In this document: piece after piece, positions 24,997 through 34,626 of the stretch
How positions within the stretch are numbered: position 1 is the stretch's first letter
Layout of the letters: each line of letters opens with the position of its first letter
Source: Bidens hawaiensis
Taxonomy: Eukaryota; Streptophyta; Magnoliopsida; Asterales; Asteraceae
DNA: 64,000 bases
NCBI GenBank assembly: GCA_021521415.1
Contig: JAIQDT010001127.1
Location: 372,001 to 436,000, forward strand
Direction of reading: 5' to 3'
Position numbers and translations under genes: made by a program
The notes under the pieces: model-generated
Databases searched by the model: none
What the model was told of the DNA's origin: nothing
What the model saw: only the letters and a program-made list of their open reading frames with translations

Positions 24997-25296
24997 TGTT
25001 GGGTTCGTAGGCCTTGTTGGCCCGGTTTATTATATGAAGTCAAAAGAGGAGACGGGTGTGGGCGGTCGGGCCCAAGCCCGGCCCGGTTTAGATTTCTTGC
25101 ATAATAATTTACTAACCCTAGTTCAGTCTATATATAAACAACATTATGTACTTGTAATATTTGGTCACTCAATAAAGATATATCTAGTTGCAACCCGTGG
25201 ACGTAGGTCATTTTAGACCGAACCACGTTAAATCCTCGTGTTCGTTTACTGCTTTCGTGTGTGTGTTCGGTTTCGTGTGTGCGTTTAATCCTAACA
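24997..25296 (+). repeat. 3' LTR of the copia-type element
   Basis: About 98.7 percent identical to the left LTR by eye (four substitutions in 300). Followed directly by the CAATT duplication. Confidence 0.9.
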
Positions 25297-25301
25297 CAAT
25301 T

Positions 25302-26186
25302 TTCTAATGGTTCATTTCCAAAGATAATTTTTAGATGGTCCATCTCAAATTTTCAAAGATAAATTTATTCTCAACTATAATTTTTAGATGGTTTATCTCC
25401 AAATAGTTCATTCATCAAGCACCCAATCGAGCCTAACCAAACAAACAGTTTACCAAATCGAATATCATCAAACAATAAATTTCAGGTAACCTAATAAAAT
25501 TACTCAATCAAGAAAACTAATTTAGAGTTGGAACATAACATACCTTTGAATACTGAAATTGACGGAGACACAAAGTATTGATAAGTGATATTGCTCCACA
25601 ATCGAACAGTGCAACAGACAACAAAAACATAGAAGATGAATTTAGAACGATCATGAATTGTTCAGGTCAACCCAATTCAGCACATAGAGCAAGAAACAAT
25701 CAAAAATAAAAAATAATCTAACAAAACCCTAACCAGACGAAACACAGATGAGGTAGATTGATGATTGTAGAACAGTTAGAAATGAAGGAGATTCCTAGAA
25801 CATCCGAATTGAATGAGAAACGACAGATCTGAAAACCCAATAACAGATGAAATAGATCAAAATATTTGGGTTTTAAATATAACCCCTTTCTTCTAATGTT
25901 GAAGACAACCGAATATGTAGATAATTAATACCTGATTTGTTGATGATGAATGCATGATTAAAGATCAGCGGCCGCCTCGTTATGAAATCATTAGGGTTAG
26001 AGGATATTTATCAGAGCAATTGAGATTGAAGAAAGAGAGAGAACTAACAGATTTGGGATTATACTAATTGATTAAAATTAAAATTAACAATAAAAGAAGA
26101 AAATTACACGTGGACAAAAAATGAGTTTTGGTGAAAAGTAAGAGGAGAATTTTGTGGAAAATCCACTCATTTATTAGTAAGAGAGA
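25302..26186. other. Helitron interior right of the copia element
   Basis: AT-rich, with a short internal repeat around TTTTTAGATGG (about 25328 and 25381). No clear exon seen; possible captured gene fragments could not be recognised. Confidence 0.4.
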
Positions 26187-26261
26187 TTTGTTAGTGGATT
26201 GTGGGCTTGTGGCGTGTCCGTATAACTATATGTATATATAATCTAAGTCTTGTAACATTAT

Positions 26262-26944
26262 CTGTCTAGATCATGAGTTTAACCAGTCTAACTAGTCTAT
26301 AACCCAGTCGGACTAGATCGAGGTAGTTTGGGGGCGCTTATCTAGACCTGTTACGTAGGTGTTATCTTGTCTGATTTCAAGAACACTGCTATATCTATGC
26401 ATGTAAATGAACCGGGCGTTGACTAAAGCGTTCGTGAACTGTTTGATGGGAAGTTCGTTTATGTATATTCATTTTAATAACTGAACAAACATGAACAAAA
26501 GGCTTGTGTTCATTTAATTAAATGATCATGAACAAAAATGAAACATGTACAAGTATTTTAATTTTGATGCGTGTTTATAATGATATTCATAAGTGGATTT
26601 TGGCATGTCTATATGTATTTGTATATGTAATCAAGTTTTGTCATCTGTCTAGATCATGAGCTTAACCAGTAATCAATAATCGGTCGACCTAAATCAAAGT
26701 AGTTCAATGGTACTTAACTAGACTAGGTAATAAGTGTTAATCTAATTCAAGAATAGTGTATATCATGTATGATATAAATTATAAGAAGAAAAAATACATG
26801 AATAGTTCATGCTTTATGTCCACATTCGATGTCTCTATGTTTTATTTCTAATGATATTTACACTCACAAAAGTAATAACTATAGTTGCGGGAAAATAAAA
26901 TAATATCCCCATATTAATAAAATTAATATTTTTAATTATCTTTA
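26262..26944 (+). repeat. Direct duplication, copy 1 (split by the Mutator-like element)
   Basis: Matches 29281-29965 in order and orientation: CTAGATCATGAGTTTAACC, then AACCCAGTCGG, later GTTGCGGGAAAATAAAA. Its continuation after the insertion is at 29150-29280 and matches the sequence after 29957 in copy 2. Units of about 0.8 kb are thus in tandem. No coding content; part resembles a dispersed repeat of GAACAAACATGAAC words. Confidence 0.8.
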
Positions 26945-29139
26945 GAAAAAAATACAAATTTTGTCCATATGAATTTGCTAAATTATAGAATGGGTCCTTT
27001 TCGAAAATGAGTTTCACTTTTAATCCTTTATTTGCATGTTTAGCTCGGTTTTAGTCCTTTATACTAACGTATGTTAAGTTTTTCAGTTAAATAATCATGT
27101 GCACTTCACACGAGTCATTTTAGCCTTTTCACCCTTTAAAAAGACTATTTTTGTAATTAACACAACCTTTATCAATTCAAAATTTCAATATTCTTTTCAG
27201 GTTTTATAACATGATATTTATCAATTTAAACCTATTTCCCCAAATATTTAGGGTTACCTCCTCATATCACCACCGCCGCCACCACAACTCTCCTACCACC
27301 CCACACACATGACCATCATACAATAAAAAGGGACTAGAAATCAGAATGTGTTTGATGGTTGTGACTCATTGCCGGAAAACACAAAACGACAACCACCACC
27401 TTCTTCTGATCGTTCAGATTTGAAACAACACATACCAAATCATACTTGAATCGTACCAAATTGGAGGTTAGCGACCAAATCAAACCTGAATCAGACATAA
27501 CTAGGGCCTTAGTTCCGTTTTTCAGGCCAATCGGACAAAACAGTGATGGTGAAAGGGGTTGATAGTGCGTGGATGAAGATGAAGATGAAGATTTGGTGGT
27601 GCTTGGGCACCGGCGATGATGGAACTTTGTTGATGCTCGGCTATAATGGGAAAAGGGGATTGGGGTTGGAGTCGGTGGTGGAGGGTGTCCAATGGGATTT
27701 GCAGGTGTGGACTGTTAATGTTGGGTTGTTGATGACGGCAGTGAGTCGGTGGTTGTAGTGGCGGTGGCCATTGGTGGTGATGGTGGTAGTTGGTGGATGA
27801 ATAAAGAGGTTGTTTTCTGGAAATGATAACATGGTTTTTTTAATAATATATATTATAAGTTTTTCAACATTAGATATTACCAATGTTATTTATTAATAAT
27901 AGGGATATTGGTTTTTAATACTCTCAACTTTCCCTCATTGGTAGATAACACTCTCAACTTTTGATTTATCACCCACCACTCCCAACTTTCACCATATTTT
28001 CCTGTACCACTCCCCATATAAATGAACACTAACCTCGTTAATGTTTTGGACTAAAAATGTCATTCAAATTAGTTGAGGGTGTGAAAAAGAAAATTAAATT
28101 GTTTAACATATACCAATTTGCCTCAAACCAACCCTAGATCAAGCACCACCATTTTCTGAAAGACGAGATAACCGGAAAACTCAAATTCGCCGGAAAAATG
28201 AGATTTGAGTTTTTCCGATGGTAATTGTACAACCTCAACAACCTCCATTTCCGGTGACCTCGTTTTTCCGGCGACCTCGTTTTTTCGGCGAATTTGAGTT
28301 TTCCGGCTATCTCGTCTTTTAGAAAAATGGAGATGGTTCAGAGGTGCAAAAAGGTAATGGAGATCATGAAGATTGTGCGCCGGTGAAGATATGATGAAGA
28401 TGGTGCTCGCCGAAAACCTGCAACTCATGTTTCCGGCATATAGGCGATCCCGGAAGGTGGCTGGGTGAGACACTGGTGGTGGCGGGGGCGGGGATTGCGG
28501 TTTTGGGCGGTGGGCGGTGAAATGATGGATATGGTGTTCGCCGAAAACCTGCAACTCGTTTTCCAGCGTAAAGGGTTACTTCGAATTGATATGTTGCAGA
28601 TGGGTTTGTGTTGAACCAGAGGTGTAGTGGTGGTGGTAACAGATGAGGATGGAGTGGTGATGCTTGATCTAGGGTTGGTTTGAGACATATTTGGTATATG
28701 TTAAACAATTTAATTTTCTTTTTCACCCCCTCAACTATTTTGAATGACATTTTTAGTCCAAAATGTTAACGAGATTAGTGTTCATTTAGACGGGGAGTGG
28801 TACAGGAAAATAGGGTGAAAGTTGGGAGTGTTGGGTGATAAATCGAAAGTTATGAGTGTTATCTACCAATGAGGGAAAGTTGGGAGTATTAAAAACCAAT
28901 ATCCCATAATAATAAGGAAATTCTAAATTGATAAAGGTTTTGTTAATTAGACAAATAGCCCTTCAAGGTTGTATTAATTGCACATCGTGTGACTTAACTG
29001 AAAAACTTAACATTCGTTAGTGTAAAGGACTAAAACCGAGCTAAACATTCAAATAAAGGATAAAAAGTGAAACTCATTTCCGAAAAGGACCCGTTCCATA
29101 ATTTAGCAAATTTAAAAGGACAAAATTTGTAATTTTTTC
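26945..29139. mobile_element. Mutator-like non-autonomous element, about 2.2 kb
   Basis: Terminal inverted repeats of more than 200 bp (left arm about 26945-27190, right arm about 28915-29139), ends GAAAAAAATACAAATTTTGTCC-like at both sides. The target duplication is TTATCTTTA at 26936-26944 and the same with one extra T at 29140-29149. The undisturbed site is visible in the second copy of the host duplication near 29950. Long inverted repeats and a 9 bp duplication indicate a MULE. No transposase ORF. Between the arms is a GT-rich stretch (27540-27800) that is not recognisably coding, plus a nested second element. Confidence 0.85.
27901..28906. mobile_element. Inverted-repeat element nested in the Mutator-like element
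   Basis: Arms of about 245 bp (27901-28145 and 28660-28906) starting GGGATATTGG at both ends; flanks share TAATAAT, but the surroundings are low in complexity. The inner part has further inverted repeats (about 28150-28205 against 28270-28328) and a direct repeat with GCCGAAAACCTGCAACTC. No coding content. Confidence 0.75.
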
Positions 29140-29280
29140 TTATCTTTTAACAATTTTAACTCTTATAATTACATACATCAATTTACTCTACGTGTGATTA
29201 AATTATTTTTTACAGTAAGAAATATTTGAATTTAAAAATTAAACAAATCCAAGATATATGAATTTAGAAGTTAAACAAAT

Positions 29281-29965
29281 CTAATGTCTAGATCATGAGT
29301 TTAACCAGTCTAATTAGTCTATAACCCAGTCGGCCTAGATCGAGGTTGTTTGGGGACACTTATTTAGACTTGTTACATAGGCGTTATCTTGTCTGATTTC
29401 AAGAACAATGCTTATTTATGCCTGCAAATGAACCAAGCGTTAACTAAACTGTTTGATGAGAAGTTTGTTTATGTAAATTCATTTTAATAACCGAATGAAT
29501 ATGAACAAAAGTTTTGTGTTTATTTAGTTAAATGATCATGAACATAAATGAAACATACAAAAGTATTTTAATTTTGATGTGTGTTTATAAAGTTATTCAT
29601 AAGTGGATTGTGTCGTGTCTATATGTATTTGTATATCTAATCATGTTCTATCATCTGTATAGATCATGAACTTAACCAGTCTAATTAATAATCGGTCGAC
29701 CTAAATCAAAGTAACTATACGGTACTTAACTAGACTAGGTACGTAGGTGTTTATCTTATTCAAGAACAATGTTATATCATGCATGCTATAAATTTAAGAA
29801 GAAAAAATATACGAATAGTTCATGTGCTATGTCCACCTTCAATGTCACTATGTGTTAATTTTTAATGATATTTACACTCATAAAAGTAATAACTATAGTT
29901 GCGGGAAAATAAAATAATATCCCCATATTAATAAAATTAATATTTTTAATTATCTTTAACAATTT
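29281..29965 (+). repeat. Direct duplication, copy 2 (uninterrupted)
   Basis: Second copy of the 26262-26944 block, with scattered substitutions and small indels. It runs on to about 30090 along sequence that follows the MULE in copy 1 (29150-29280). Confidence 0.8.
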
Positions 29966-30447
29966 TAACTCTTATAATTACATACATCAACTTAATTTAC
30001 GTGTGATTAAATTATTTTTTACAGTCTAAGAAATATTTGAATTTAGAAATTAAACAAATCCAAGTTATATGCATTTAGAAATTAAACAAGCCTAATCAAA
30101 ATAAACGGCTGACATATCTTCTCAGGAAGGCTCACTCGGGTATTGGTGGTTATTCCAAACGCTATTAAAAAAAACAAATCAACAAGATTATAAGTGTTGC
30201 AATAGTTAATTTAGTTGGCCTTTTTTTCTTTTCCTATTAGGCTGAATGTTATGGAGTAACGTCGGGGTACAACCACCGGCCACGTTCCCTTACGGTCCCT
30301 CTTTTCCTCTTCGAGTGTTAACCTTCTACCGCTCACGCCCTTGCCACCCCCTTAATGCCCCTTAGTATGCAAAAGTGTTGGTTTAACGACGACAATGCTA
30401 AACCTTATCAACCAAACAAAAGTAGTCTATGTTGTCCTTATATAAAC
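29966..30447. other. Intergenic, nothing recognised
   Basis: The end of the direct duplication is followed by AT-rich sequence and a more GC-rich stretch around 30250-30360 without a recognisable gene. Confidence 0.45.
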
Positions 30448-31163
30448 ATAATACTATATATAAAGGGAAACATAAAGCTACAGTACTTTAGTGGAGGTCC
30501 AATAAGTGGCTGCCATGTTGTGGCAGCTACTGAATTTCTTTTTTTTTATATTTACGATATTACTTTAGTATTTATTGATTTTAGACTACAACTTAACAAA
30601 AAAATGGAAGATGGTCTGGTGGTGTGGTTTTGATGTTATAAACCACATGTCTGATAAAGTAGTGCTCAATTTCTATTTCTATTGTTAGTTTTAAAAGAAA
30701 CCAACGAAACGCGCCAATGGCAACCTCTAGCTATATATGATAGCAAGCGTAATTGGCACAGTTGAACGATGAGTGTTGTCAAGCTTTAATTTAATTTTTG
30801 TTGTTTGCCGTTAATTAAGTATTTGTTTTCTTATGGCTTTAGTTTAATTCATTTTTGTTTGTCTATGCTTAATTATTCTTTTTATTTGGTTTCAGTTTGA
30901 CCTTTTTCACAAACCGAACACGTGTCAAGATATTTTTGAAATACTAGGATTTTACTTTTAGAGTATTCTTTTTCGTTTTTCTTTGAAATATAAATAAGGT
31001 ATGCTTTATTTTTTTTATCATGGCATATATCACAACTTTATTCTTTTGGGCGGTTTTCCTTTTTAGATTGCTATACTGAGTTTCAGGTAACATATCAACA
31101 CTGTAATTTATTGAGTAGATATCGTTCGAATTCCCGCCAGAATGCGGGATGGTAAATTACTAG
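30448..31163 (+). mobile_element. Probable Helitron remnant
   Basis: The 3' end is clear: a stem TCCCGC...GCGGGA (31132-31149), a spacer and CTAG at 31160-31163, with T as the next base. The 5' end is a guess based on ACTATATATAAAGGG-like sequence; the TC terminus is not conserved. The interior is non-coding. Confidence 0.4.
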
Positions 31164-31603
31164 TTGATATAAAGTGAATCACACATGAAACAAAATATAA
31201 ATAAATGGTCCCTAATTTTGTTGTCCTTTTAAATATACAAATGGTATGACCTGTCAATACCACGTCAGCCAATCGCGTGAATTACAATATTTTAATTAAA
31301 AAAAATCGCTATTACTTAAACAAGATAATATAACCATTTTAAGTAAACCAAATATCTTCTTCATTCAACAAAACTAAACAACCCTATAGTTATGGCATTG
31401 TGCCATCTAAACCACTTTTTAATAAACTTGAATACAAATTTAGATCCAAGCTAAATAACTTCAATAAATAATGTGGTAAACACCAAACTTTTCTAGACAG
31501 CGTGTGATTTTGGAGGAAACTGGGAGAAACCGGGAAACAAGAGGACTTTTCACCTCTTATGAGGTAAACTGGCCTAAGTCAAATTTGGTTAGTGAATTCC
31601 ACG

Positions 31604-31985
31604 CAGAGCCGGCTCCGAAAAAGCAAAAAAAGTTTTAGGTTAAAGGCGAAATTTTTTTGGGCCTTAAGTAAAATAAGTATTTTGTTAGGTTTAAATAATT
31701 TAATTTTTATATGGGTTTACTTGTTTATAATTTGGGTTGTGTAAAAAACTTTTGTATAAAAGTATGATTAAAAATGTTTCAAATGAGACTAGAACCCGTA
31801 ATCTTTGGTTGTGAGTAATACCATTTGCCACTAGACCAAGTTAGTAGTTATATAATTGAGTTTAAACACTAAATATACATATTTTATTTAATAAAAATAC
31901 ATATAATTAAAAAAAAAATTCGGGCCTAGCGGAGTGTCGGGCCTGTGGCCGTCGACCACCCCGCCACCCCCCAAGGCCGGCCCTG
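31604..31985. mobile_element. hAT-type MITE, intact copy (382 bp)
   Basis: Ends CAGAGCCGGCTC and, reverse complemented, CAGGGCCGGCC. A perfect 8 bp target duplication ATTCCACG flanks it (31596-31603 and 31986-31993). A diverged copy follows at 32327-32475 plus 41520-41761. Confidence 0.85.
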
Positions 31986-32475
31986 ATTCCACGTAGACTA
32001 TACAATATACGTGGTGAAACACTAATTGCGGAAATAACTATTTTGATCACACACGTGTAAAAATTTCTCAAAATTGTGGCAAACATGAAAAGGTGGTTCT
32101 AATAATTAAGTGACACTAGTTATGGGAATAACTAGTTGGATCTTAGGTGAGGAGGAATTCTCAAAATTGTGGCACACATGAAACGTGGTTTATATCAAAA
32201 CATTATAGTTTCTCATTCTCCGAAAACATTGAGCTTTTAACAAGTTGTTAAGCCGATCAATTTTTGTCCGTGTTAAGCAATGACAAAAAAGATAGGAAAT
32301 CAAACAAGAGTAGTTTTATAGTAAAAATGATGGAGGCGATGATGACAAAAAAAGTTTTGGGCCGAAGGCAAAAATTTTTATGAGCCTTAGGTAAAAGAAG
32401 TATTTTGTTGGGTTTAAACAATTTAATTTTTTATGGGTTTACTCAGTTATAATTTGGGTTGTGTAAAACACTTTT

Positions 32476-33469
32476 TGAAGAAACACTAATCGACCCCGGG
32501 CAGATTACGGATAACCTGGGGGTTAGATAGATGTTTCCCACGAGGGGTTAGACCCGGCAAAGATGGTTCTTCTGATAACCTGCAAAACAGACACCGTGAG
32601 CTCGTCACTGAGAAGGGGGGGGGGGGTTCCTCCTTGTGACCACCCTCCGGCGTGAGAATCAGACTAGATTGCTCTTGAATATAAATGTATATTAAGAGAT
32701 TGCTAGAGCAGATATCAGGTATAATATGTAATACGAGATAGTATATGATAAGATGATAAGATGAGATGATCATACCATTTGGGGTATATAGCCGAAGGTA
32801 GGTTTCCAAGAAGGTGTAGCCGGCTGAATAGTATTCCTGTTCTACCAACTGTGGCCTACGCACGTGCCATGTTGGTAGTTGGTGGGTAGGCAGCGGCTGA
32901 CAGTGACCAGGCCTGCTGTGTACTATTCATTTTCCACCAACTGCCGGCTATGCACGTGGTATGACAGGAGTTGGTGAGTAGGCAGCGGCTAATAGTGACA
33001 TACAGTACAAGAGCATGCTGCTCGCCCTACTGTTGTCAATGAGCTGTCGTATCTTTGGTCAGATCTTTTGCCCATACCTCGTCAGGTACAGTACAAAAGA
33101 TCTTCCCGTATCGTACGGACTGGCTTATTTGGGCGGGAGTATTCCCCCTCCCGCCTTTGTGCGGGATTGTTCCCGGCTTTGCTCATTCCTTCAGGTGACA
33201 ACTGAATTATTGAGAGCTAAGTGCCTTGTGCGTGTAGCCTTGCTGCGCGGGTGGCCTTCCCTGATGGCTTGTATCCGCAACTGCGGGAACAGGCAGAGTA
33301 CTTCACCATTGGGAGGCATTTCCTGCGGGAACAGCTTGCGTACTGCGCGTAAGGACGTCACGTCTCTGAGCATGTGGGTCCTGCGGATCCAGTTGGTTTC
33401 TGCGCAGACGTCTCTCTTCAAGGTGAGTCTTGTGGGTCCAACTGGGCTCTGCTGGGACCTACCTCTTCA
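32476..33469 (-). repeat. 3' LTR of element 2 (994 bp)
   Basis: TG...CA ends on the minus strand. It contains a run of about 12 G at 32617-32628 (9 G in the other LTR). Open frames across it are incidental. Confidence 0.92.
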
Positions 33470-33487
33470 AGTCCCCCCAGTCCAATG
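33470..33487 (-). promoter_or_regulatory. Polypurine tract of element 2
   Basis: On the minus strand the sequence immediately before the 3' LTR reads GGACTGGGGGGACT, the expected primer for plus-strand DNA synthesis. Element 1 has the same tract before 4003. Confidence 0.7.
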
Positions 33488-33858
33488 TTCTTCTCATGAA
33501 TGTTTAATAAAGTGATGTGAACTTTTGGACTTAAGCAAAGGGTTTTGAAAAGGGTTTAGTTTTAAGGTTTTCCATGGGGATTCTTCCCGCGGAAGTCCTT
33601 ATGTCACTTGCAGAAATTCCCGACTTTCCTGCTTGGTCTTTGGGTATGATGCGGGTAGGTCTGTAACCTCCTCGCAAGTCAGGAGCGTTGAGTCCCACTT
33701 GTGTGGATTCTCCATGAGGTTTTGGTAGTTTTGAACATAGTGATCAATTATGTTAAAACCACCAATTCCATCTTGAAGTTTCAAACAATGTAGTTCTCGA
33801 CGTTCCCGCTATGCGGGGATGTCATTCCCGTTTCCGCAAGCATTGCCCAGAAGATCCT

Positions 33859-34148
33859 TCTTGGTTTCAATTCCCTGCGGAGCGCTAGGTATGTGAAGGG
33901 TTTTTCCTTGACACTGTACCCGCACTCGTCTTACGGTTACTTTACTTCCAAGGTATTCCTGGCGTCAATTCCCTGCGGGTGCTAAGTATGTGAAGGGTTT
34001 TGCCTTGACACTGTATCCGGACCCGTCTTATAGTTATTTGGTTGCCAAGGTATTCTTGGCTTCAATTCCCTGCAGGTGCTAAGTATGTGAAGGGTTTTGC
34101 CTTAACACTGTACCCGCACCTGTCTTACAGTTACTTGGTTGCCAAGGT
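33859..34148. repeat. Three tandem units of about 98 bp in element 2
   Basis: CAATTCCCTGC recurs at 33868, 33966 and 34063, each followed by TATGTGAAGGG and GTTG/TTCCAAGGT. Element 1 has a single unit at about 3525-3620. The block lies between the polypurine tract and the antisense promoter. Confidence 0.85.
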
Positions 34149-34494
34149 AAGGGGTATTTTCCCGCTTATTTTTGAATCTTTTTTTTTTTTTTTTTTGAAA
34201 TTCGAAGAGTTGGTGAAAGGATAAGAACAGTCCAAACTGCTGAAACGTCGTGCGACGGTTTCTTCTGACTGTGTCAGGACGTGCAAGAAGTTATGGTGAC
34301 TTGACAGTACCTGGTCATTCCAGACGCTTTTTCAGGCGCGTGGGCGCGATTTTTCGGGCGCGTGGCCGCGAAATTAATGGCACGCGTCATTTCAACAGCT
34401 GTTGCCAGCTTGCCTTTTGCCACGTGTCATAGTTTCATTGCACCTTCGATTTCTCTCTCTTCCGCATTAAATTCATCGCATTAATTGCGATTAG

Positions 34495-34503
34495 TATATA
34501 AAG
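34495..34503 (+). promoter_or_regulatory. TATA box of the element 2 antisense gene
   Basis: TATATAAAG lies 132 bp before the ATG at 34627, as in element 1. A CACGTG core is at 34421-34426. Confidence 0.65.
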
Positions 34504-34626
34504 GGGGAGAGGGTTCTTTGTAATCCACACTTTCACTTCTCTTCATCTTCAAAACGATTTCCAGCGAATACTCATCTTTTCAGTCGAGCATTCTCTTAAA
34601 TTGTTTTCTTCTTTCATATCTGCAAG

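Larger units (their letters stand above)
22176..25296 (+). mobile_element. Short Ty1/copia-type LTR element lacking integrase and reverse transcriptase
   Basis: Two 300 bp LTRs in direct orientation, a perfect 5 bp target duplication CAATT (22171-22175 and 25297-25301), a tRNA-Met-like primer site after the left LTR and a purine-rich GAGTGGGAGAT before the right LTR. The interior encodes gag, a zinc knuckle, the start of an aspartic protease and a GAG_pre-integrase-like part, then goes directly to the 3' LTR. Integrase, RT and RNase H are absent. The LTRs differ at about four positions by eye. It sits inside the candidate Helitron. Confidence 0.9.
20272..26186 (-). mobile_element. Candidate non-autonomous Helitron, interrupted by a copia element
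   Basis: On the minus strand the 3' end has a perfect stem (CCCGTGTA, one-base loop, TACACGGG; 20283-20299) followed by a short spacer and CTAG, with T as the next host base. The proposed 5' end is TCTCTCTTAC preceded by A at 26187, giving the A/T insertion site of Helitrons. The 5' terminal region resembles that of the Helitron at 52171-52733. Without the copia insertion the element would be about 2.8 kb. The interior has no Rep/helicase ORF. The right border is less certain than the left. Confidence 0.5.

Noticed and set aside
28123..28750. Pro/His-rich frames in the nested inverted-repeat element
   Set aside because: The frames come from inverted-repeat arms and GGTGGTGG-type runs, with no start context and no similarity.
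33015..33515. 166-codon open frame
   Set aside because: It lies within the 3' LTR of element 2 and is repeated in the 5' LTR (41059-41547) with a frame change; no protein similarity. It is a chance frame in a GC-richer LTR.
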